DNA of 11,329 bases from Bdellovibrionales bacterium (GTDB lineage: Bacteria > Bdellovibrionota > Bdellovibrionia > Bdellovibrionales > UBA1609). Position numbers and translations under genes: made by a program. Below the pieces are notes generated by a model. The model was not told the DNA's origin. It was given only the letters and a program-made list of their open reading frames with translations, and did not search any database. Positions 6,835 to 11,329 of this stretch are shown here, piece by piece. The stretch is from NCBI GenBank assembly GCA_020435025.1, contig JAGRAG010000263.1, forward strand, positions 1 through 11,329, written 5' to 3'. Within the stretch, counting starts at the first letter, position 1. The number at the start of each line of letters is the position of its first letter.

Positions 6835-8337
6835 TTAATACAAAGAAATTCCTGGCATATTTTGCGAACTCGTTCGATCCGTGGTTCCCTCTAAACAGGC
6901 TACGGGCACCGTACAGTATTTTACAGCAAAGTGGGCAGAGGGCCGGTCGTTTCCGGACTTGCCAATTCCTCCGAAGGGCAATCGAGAGCTTGCTCCCGCC
7001 GTTCCTCGGTTCCAGTTCAGTAAACCGACTTTCACATCTTGAAAAGTATTCTGAAACAGTTCTTCGTCTTTAGTAAAAACAGAAAGTGCCAATCCAAAGC
7101 CAGGATGATTAATATCGTGAAACATTTTATCTCGCTCAGAATCTTTCACTTTATAAAAAGCTACATTGGGACTAAACAGTTCTGTTTTCTGATACACTGA
7201 ATTGGTTTTATATTCTGGAATTTCATAAATACTAGGAGTGACATAATAACCTGATGGAGACATTTCTAATGCTTTTCCACGCATGATGCATTTTGCCCCT
7301 TCTCTTAAAGCAATTTCTTGATAACGAACATAGTTGGCCACCATGGCCTCGCTGATGATAGAACCCATAAAAACAGGTTCTTTCCAGTGCCCTATTTCAA
7401 TCTTTTTCGTCGCCTCATAGAAACGTTCTAAATAGTCATCATAGATTTTTTCATGCACAAATATGCGGCTTGTACATGAACACCTTTGGCCGGAAGTAAT
7501 AAAAGATGAAACCAGGTTTTCATTAAGAGCTTGTTCCACATTTGCATCTTTCCAAACAATAGATGAATTTTTACCACCCATTTCTAAAGCTAAAATTTTC
7601 CAATGTTGATTTAAAACTTCTTGTTTAATTTTTAATCCCACAGTGTAGGAGCCGGTGAATAAAACTCCATGAATTAACTCATGGACCACCAATCTTCTTC
7701 CAACTTCCGCATCTCCTTGAATCATATTGAACACGCCTTCAGGAAGTTCTGCAGCCTGCATAATTTCAGCGATGATTTGTCCCGTCAGTGGCGTTTTGTC
7801 AGATGGCTTAAACACAATCGTATTCCCTGTAGCCAACGCCGGAATGATATGCCCATTTGGCAAGTGACCGGGGAAATTAAAAGGTCCAAGAACTGCCATT
7901 ACACCTCGGGCACGATACCTTGTCACTCCCGTAAGGCCTGGCAAAATTTCTGGGACTGTTTCTTCCGAAACCAATTTCATGGATTCTTCAATTGTGATTT
8001 TGACCTTTCCAATCATTGCATTAACTTCGGTTTCTGATTCCCAGAGGGGCTTGCCCACTTCTCGGGAAATGACTTCTGCTAATTCAGATTTTCGAGCCAT
8101 AAGTATTTCAGCCACACGATGCAAATAAGAAAATCTTTCTTCGTTTGGAATTTTTTGCCACTTCGGTTGGGCTTTATGTGCCGCCAGACAGGCACTATCG
8201 ACATGATGATAAGAGTAAGGACCTTCATAAACCAAATCCGTCACATCTGCCGGTGAATATACTTTTAAGACGCCCGATTTTTCATCGTTGATTTTAAAAC
8301 TCCCACCTATGAGATCACCTTTTACATCTGGTTGCAT
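6835..8337 (-). CDS. astD: N-succinylglutamate 5-semialdehyde dehydrogenase
   Basis: A 500-residue aldehyde dehydrogenase that oxidises N2-succinylglutamate 5-semialdehyde to N2-succinylglutamate with NAD, the fourth step of the arginine succinyltransferase pathway. It has all the class landmarks: GPFNFPGH (151-158) with the oxyanion-hole Asn154, KPSDKTP (177-183), FTGS (227-230), the general base Glu252 in LEMGGKN, and the nucleophile Cys286 in SGQRCSCTSR. The C-terminal LNWNRGTAGASSRLPFGGIG (440-459) followed by KSGNDRPSA is typical of AstD rather than of general aldehyde dehydrogenases. Its length is close to E. coli AstD (492). An AAAGAGGG Shine-Dalgarno precedes the ATG, and the gap to the astA stop is 18 bases. 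It sits between astA and mltG on the same strand, so the operon context agrees with the call. Confidence 0.93.
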   Translation of the reverse strand: MQPDVKGDLIGGSFKINDEKSGVLKVYSPADVTDLVYEGPYSYHHVDSACLAAHKAQPKWQKIPNEERFSYLHRVAEILMARKSELAEVISREVGKPLWESETEVNAMIGKVKITIEESMKLVSEETVPEILPGLTGVTRYRARGVMAVLGPFNFPGHLPNGHIIPALATGNTIVFKPSDKTPLTGQIIAEIMQAAELPEGVFNMIQGDAEVGRRLVVHELIHGVLFTGSYTVGLKIKQEVLNQHWKILALEMGGKNSSIVWKDANVEQALNENLVSSFITSGQRCSCTSRIFVHEKIYDDYLERFYEATKKIEIGHWKEPVFMGSIISEAMVANYVRYQEIALREGAKCIMRGKALEMSPSGYYVTPSIYEIPEYKTNSVYQKTELFSPNVAFYKVKDSERDKMFHDINHPGFGLALSVFTKDEELFQNTFQDVKVGLLNWNRGTAGASSRLPFGGIGKSGNDRPSAHFAVKYCTVPVACLEGTTDRTSSQNMPGISLY

Positions 8338-8355
8338 AACAGCCCTCTTTAATCT

Positions 8356-9372
8356 TTACACGACAGGAGAGATATATACTTTATCTCCCTCTTCTAAGTT
8401 TAACGCTCTCATCGTTCTTTCGGGTAGAAATAGATGATCATTTTCTAATGTCGCAGCCGTTTGTCCTGCTTTAAAGCTCCCCTCTTTCTCTGTCGCAATA
8501 AAATAATGTTCCGTATATCCTTTTTGACCATTGCCAGAGACCTCTACGGTTTGCGATTTTTTAATCAAGGTCACTTCTTGTTTTTTAGCAACAACATGCG
8601 GACCACCGTCAAAAGGGTCGACCTCGTTATTATACTTAAACCCTTGTTTTTCTAGTAAATGAAGTGCCGGCCTAGTCTCCTCTCCCACCCGACCTATGGA
8701 CAGGCGCGCTTTAGCATCCAATAAACAAAGGTAAATATCCTCTTCCGGAAATAAACTTTTTATAAAACCTTTGTTTTCATGACTTAACGTATCGGCTTCT
8801 TTATATGACATCCCGGTAAATCTTCTTCCATAGGCTTCCCAAAAATCACTTCGTCCATCTTCGGATAAGGGAGGAGCCATTTCAGCGAGTAACTCATCTT
8901 CAAACCTATCCTGATGTAAACCAATATACAAAAATCGAGTTAAACTAAGTAGCCTTCCGATCTTCTCAGGTCGCCCCCTATAGCCTCTATCGACAACAAG
9001 CCCCGCTATTTCTGTCGGACCATCTTCATTCATCCGCAATCGAAGAATTTGATGAATAAAACCCACCCCAAGATCTTCACTAAATCGCTCTTTTTTAATA
9101 ATCTGAATACTATAGTTCGGGTCCAATTCAGTTCCGTGTTTGGCAACCAACTGACAGCAACCTGCGATTTTCTTAGTGTCAATTTCTTCGATCACAAACA
9201 TATAACGAGATTTTGTACGATCTAGTTTTCCGGAAAAGGACTGGATGCTGGTTTCGACGATCTTTGTGATTTTCGTCTTTACAGGTGGAAGATTTAGTAA
9301 CGAGAACTGCTTTGCAATCTCACATATCGAATCAATGTCTTCTCTTTTAACAGGTCTTACTAGAAAATTCAT
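8356..9372 (-). CDS. astA: Arginine/ornithine N-succinyltransferase
   Basis: A 338-residue cytoplasmic acyltransferase of the AstA/AruFG family (GNAT-like fold), which transfers succinate from succinyl-CoA to the alpha-amino group of arginine, or in some members ornithine. Family signatures are the N-terminal VRPVKREDI (5-13), IAGLVVDRGYRG (122-133) then GRLLSLTRFLYIG (139-151), HQDRFEDELLAEM (153-165), FWEAYGRRFTGMSYKEADTL (177-196) and FDGGPHV (254-260). The length matches E. coli AstA (344). The start codon overlaps the stop of the upstream M20-like gene in the sequence ATGA, implying coupled translation. It is the most specific evidence that this operon belongs to the AST pathway. Arginine versus ornithine preference cannot be decided from the sequence; see the note on the missing astB. 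Confidence 0.92.
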   Translation of the reverse strand: MNFLVRPVKREDIDSICEIAKQFSLLNLPPVKTKITKIVETSIQSFSGKLDRTKSRYMFVIEEIDTKKIAGCCQLVAKHGTELDPNYSIQIIKKERFSEDLGVGFIHQILRLRMNEDGPTEIAGLVVDRGYRGRPEKIGRLLSLTRFLYIGLHQDRFEDELLAEMAPPLSEDGRSDFWEAYGRRFTGMSYKEADTLSHENKGFIKSLFPEEDIYLCLLDAKARLSIGRVGEETRPALHLLEKQGFKYNNEVDPFDGGPHVVAKKQEVTLIKKSQTVEVSGNGQKGYTEHYFIATEKEGSFKAGQTAATLENDHLFLPERTMRALNLEEGDKVYISPVV

Positions 9373-10715
9373 AAACAGACTCTTTCAATCAATCGCATAT
9401 AAAACTCGATGCTTTTTTCTAAATCGGCAATAGATATAGACTCGTCGGCGGCACTGTAATCCTCAGGAATTTGGCCCGCACCAAACACAATGCAATCTAT
9501 TTGACCCGTTCTTTCAAAAACACTCGCTTCCGTGCCGCGAACCACTTTCGTCGACTGGTTTTTCTGAAATAGCTCTTTTTGAACAACCAGGGATGTTTTC
9601 AAAATTCCTGCCTCTTTGTTCGTCAAAAATGGACGTTTGTAATCCAAAATTCTAAAGTTTGCACCAACATGACGGCAAGCTTCACCCAGTGATTCCAGCC
9701 ATCCTTCATAGGTCGCAGAACTGACAGAAGGCAAAAGTCGGCAACTGCCCAATAAATGAATGTGATTGTTTTGCTTAAATATGCGACCTAAATTAACAGT
9801 AGAGTACGGGGTTACAAAGTTCTCATCCGGATGTTTTTTGAATTCTTCTGTCAACTTTAAGATTTCATCGCGAATGAGTAGCAATTTTTTAATGACTCCA
9901 TCTTTAAAGGTGTCGACCATATCTATTTCGATAAACGCCGATTGAGGTTGCACATTGTGGGCCACTCCCCCGTCAATATCCATAATAGCAATGCCCGAAG
10001 GGAGTTTTTCTAAATACTCAAGCAACTTGATAATTGCATTATTTGCAAGTGATCCCTTTTCCATCGTTGTGCCACGGAACATTTTACTTTGCGTAGAACT
10101 GCTTTCCATCAAATCGTGTTCTCTATGATATTTTTTTTCTTCCTCAGAAAAGGGAATTGAAATCTCTAATTTTGCAAAACCTGAGCCTCCATCAGCGACT
10201 GAAAGACCTGTGGGCTCTCCTATGCAGGCCATGTCCGCATGAAACATTTTACGACGAATCAGTTTGATCGCCCCGGCCATTCCTAAGTGATTGCCATAAG
10301 TCGCAGCTAACACAAACGGCTTTTGAAAACGAGAATGCTCCATTAAAACCCTTTTAATGGCTTCTAGTTTACAGAGTATATCTAGTTTTCCGGTCTGAAC
10401 TCCTAGACCACAAAGATCTTGTCCATATATGCTGGCGTTAAAGGGGTTGCCTTCGGTTTTTTTCCACAGTCCGTAAGGACCCGGGTCCACCGTGTCTATA
10501 TGAGAGAGCAACATAAACTCTTTCCGGTCGTCGGCATCACCCCATCGAGCAATAACGTTTTTCTGAGGAACTCCATTTAAGGTTTCATCATGAGTGGTTA
10601 CAGTTAAACCTATTTCTCGGCATCTTTTAGCGAGATAATCGGCAACCGCTTCTGTGCCTGTCGAGGGAGAACTATCAATCGCAATCAGTTTGCGACAGTC
10701 ATCAATAAAGCTCAA
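9369..10715 (-). CDS. M20-fold hydrolase homologue lacking most active-site residues
   Basis: I place the start at TTG 10715, giving 448 residues. It has the ArgE/DapE-like layout: SHIDTVDPG (71-79), GLGVQTGK (103-110), YGNHLGMAGA (140-149), IGEPTGL (165-171), a lid domain (about 180-330), and a C-terminal RGTEASVF (393-400) to FGAGQIPEDYSAADE (411-425). Compared with ArgE, the first His and Asp (72, 74) and the Glu of GEPT (167) are kept. The bridging Asp is Thr108, the catalytic Glu is Asn142, the next metal Glu is His143, and the last metal His is Ser421. The lid His of the GHIHGG motif appears as DIDGG (246-250). So it is either inactive as a classical two-metal peptidase or works differently. 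Its position between the aminotransferase and astA suggests a job in the succinylated intermediates, perhaps in place of AstE, but that is inference. The frame is intact with no sign of decay. Confidence 0.8.
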   Translation of the reverse strand: MSFIDDCRKLIAIDSSPSTGTEAVADYLAKRCREIGLTVTTHDETLNGVPQKNVIARWGDADDRKEFMLLSHIDTVDPGPYGLWKKTEGNPFNASIYGQDLCGLGVQTGKLDILCKLEAIKRVLMEHSRFQKPFVLAATYGNHLGMAGAIKLIRRKMFHADMACIGEPTGLSVADGGSGFAKLEISIPFSEEEKKYHREHDLMESSSTQSKMFRGTTMEKGSLANNAIIKLLEYLEKLPSGIAIMDIDGGVAHNVQPQSAFIEIDMVDTFKDGVIKKLLLIRDEILKLTEEFKKHPDENFVTPYSTVNLGRIFKQNNHIHLLGSCRLLPSVSSATYEGWLESLGEACRHVGANFRILDYKRPFLTNKEAGILKTSLVVQKELFQKNQSTKVVRGTEASVFERTGQIDCIVFGAGQIPEDYSAADESISIADLEKSIEFYMRLIERVCL

Positions 10716-11329
10716 ACCATCTCCAATATCGACTTTTCTATAATTTTTCCTGCACGCTCTATATCTTTCCGGCTCATGACCGCAGGAATGAGGAAACGCA
10801 ATCGGAAGGGACCGTGTCCACAACCAAAAGTCATCAGTCCATTTTTGTACATGACGTTTAATAATTCCAGCATCTTCTCTTTGCTGCCATCTAGAGGCGT
10901 CACTGCCACCATAAGCCCCAAACCTCCGGCATCTTGGAGTAAGCCTTTGCAGGTTGTTTCATTTAGGCGATTTAACATTTCAACAAACTCGTAGTGAATT
11001 TGCGCAATTTTTCCATCTGGTCCCATATACCCATTTTCTGAAAGCTCTTCAAAAACCGCTAACCCCGCGCTCAATGCTGGCGTCGCTCCCGCAAAGGTTC
11101 CGGCAATTAGGCCAGGTTTTGGATTCAGTTCTTCCGTATACATTGTGGCAGCCACCTGTGCTGTTTTTGCAATTGTGCAGATGTCGATATATTCTGCAAG
11201 ATCTAAGGTATCGAAAGCGAAAAACTCTCCTGTACGACAAAACGTTTGAATTTCATCGGCCCAAATTGGAATTCCTGCCGCCCGGCACTCTTCAAACAAA
11301 GGAACAAAAAACTCACGAGGTGCGGATCT
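10712..11329 (-). CDS. Class III PLP aminotransferase, C-terminal part (AstC role inferred)
   Basis: The gene is open to the right edge of the window, so only the last 205 residues are visible. It is a fold-type I, class III (ornithine/acetylornithine/GABA-type) aminotransferase. Visible landmarks, numbered from the edge, are WADEIQTFCRTGEFFAF (23-39) with the PLP-binding Asp25 and Gln28, ICTIAKTAQVAA (50-61) with the probable Schiff-base Lys55, and AGTFAGATPALSAG (77-90) in the place of the TFGGNPL-type phosphate loop. The usual glycine-rich stretch after the lysine (KALGGGxPxGA) is replaced by KTAQVAATMYT, which resembles lysine epsilon- and GABA-type enzymes more than E. coli AstC. In context it would convert N2-succinylornithine to succinylglutamate semialdehyde. 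The in-frame TTG at 11299 is internal, not the start. It overlaps the next gene by 3 bases (TTGA). Confidence 0.85.
   Translation of the reverse strand, partial: RSAPREFFVPLFEECRAAGIPIWADEIQTFCRTGEFFAFDTLDLAEYIDICTIAKTAQVAATMYTEELNPKPGLIAGTFAGATPALSAGLAVFEELSENGYMGPDGKIAQIHYEFVEMLNRLNETTCKGLLQDAGGLGLMVAVTPLDGSKEKMLELLNVMYKNGLMTFGCGHGPFRLRFLIPAVMSRKDIERAGKIIEKSILEMV
10713..10724 (-). promoter_or_regulatory. TTG start with GGAG ribosome site, overlapping the upstream stop
   Basis: On the minus strand GGAG (10721-10724) is followed after 5 bases by TTG (10715-10713), which overlaps the TGA stop of the aminotransferase gene (10714-10712) as TTGA. The only in-frame ATG is at 10823 and would put 36 unlikely residues (rich in Arg and Cys) inside the upstream coding region. 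The protein family alignment also begins just after the TTG (SFIDDCRKLIAI). Confidence 0.75.

Overview
The window looks like chromosomal DNA of a Gram-negative bacterium. It carries a type II lipobox lipoprotein, a Spy/CpxP-like periplasmic protein, O-antigen-type sugar genes and the peptidoglycan enzyme MltG. By eye the base composition is AT-leaning. The style of the proteins and the compact, overlapping genes would fit Bdellovibrionota (Bdellovibrio or Pseudobdellovibrio-like), but this placement is inference; no rRNA or other taxonomic marker is present.

Layout. (1) 52-849, minus strand: an exported LTxxQ-motif protein with a very histidine-rich tail, ending at a good hairpin terminator. 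(2) 850-1037: a divergent intergenic region with two small palindromes. (3) 1038-4760, plus strand: a tight three-gene operon made of a membrane-anchored WbpM/CapD-type nucleotide-sugar 4,6-dehydratase, a GT2 glycosyltransferase and a WbpV/WbpK-like 4-keto-sugar reductase. Together these could make UDP-QuiNAc or UDP-FucNAc and transfer a sugar into a surface glycan. The operon ends at tandem hairpins with a T8 tract. (4) 4863-5585, plus strand: a clear sigma70-type promoter driving a lipoprotein of unknown function. (5) 5579-5783: a striking long inverted repeat, two 71-base arms around a 63-base centre, lying between convergent genes and containing the stop codons of both. (6) 5773-11329, minus strand: a compact operon read right to left as class III aminotransferase (cut by the window edge), M20-fold hydrolase homologue, astA, astD and mltG.

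Functionally the right half is an arginine or ornithine succinyltransferase (AST-type) catabolic operon. AstA succinylates the amino acid, the aminotransferase would make the semialdehyde, and AstD oxidises it to succinylglutamate. astB and astE are not in the visible part. An M20-type protein takes a place in the operon, but it has lost most of the metal and catalytic residues of its family. The best leads for something undescribed are this degenerate M20 protein inside the AST operon, and the long inverted repeat, whose only two deviations from perfect pairing are G-U wobbles in the plus-strand transcript.
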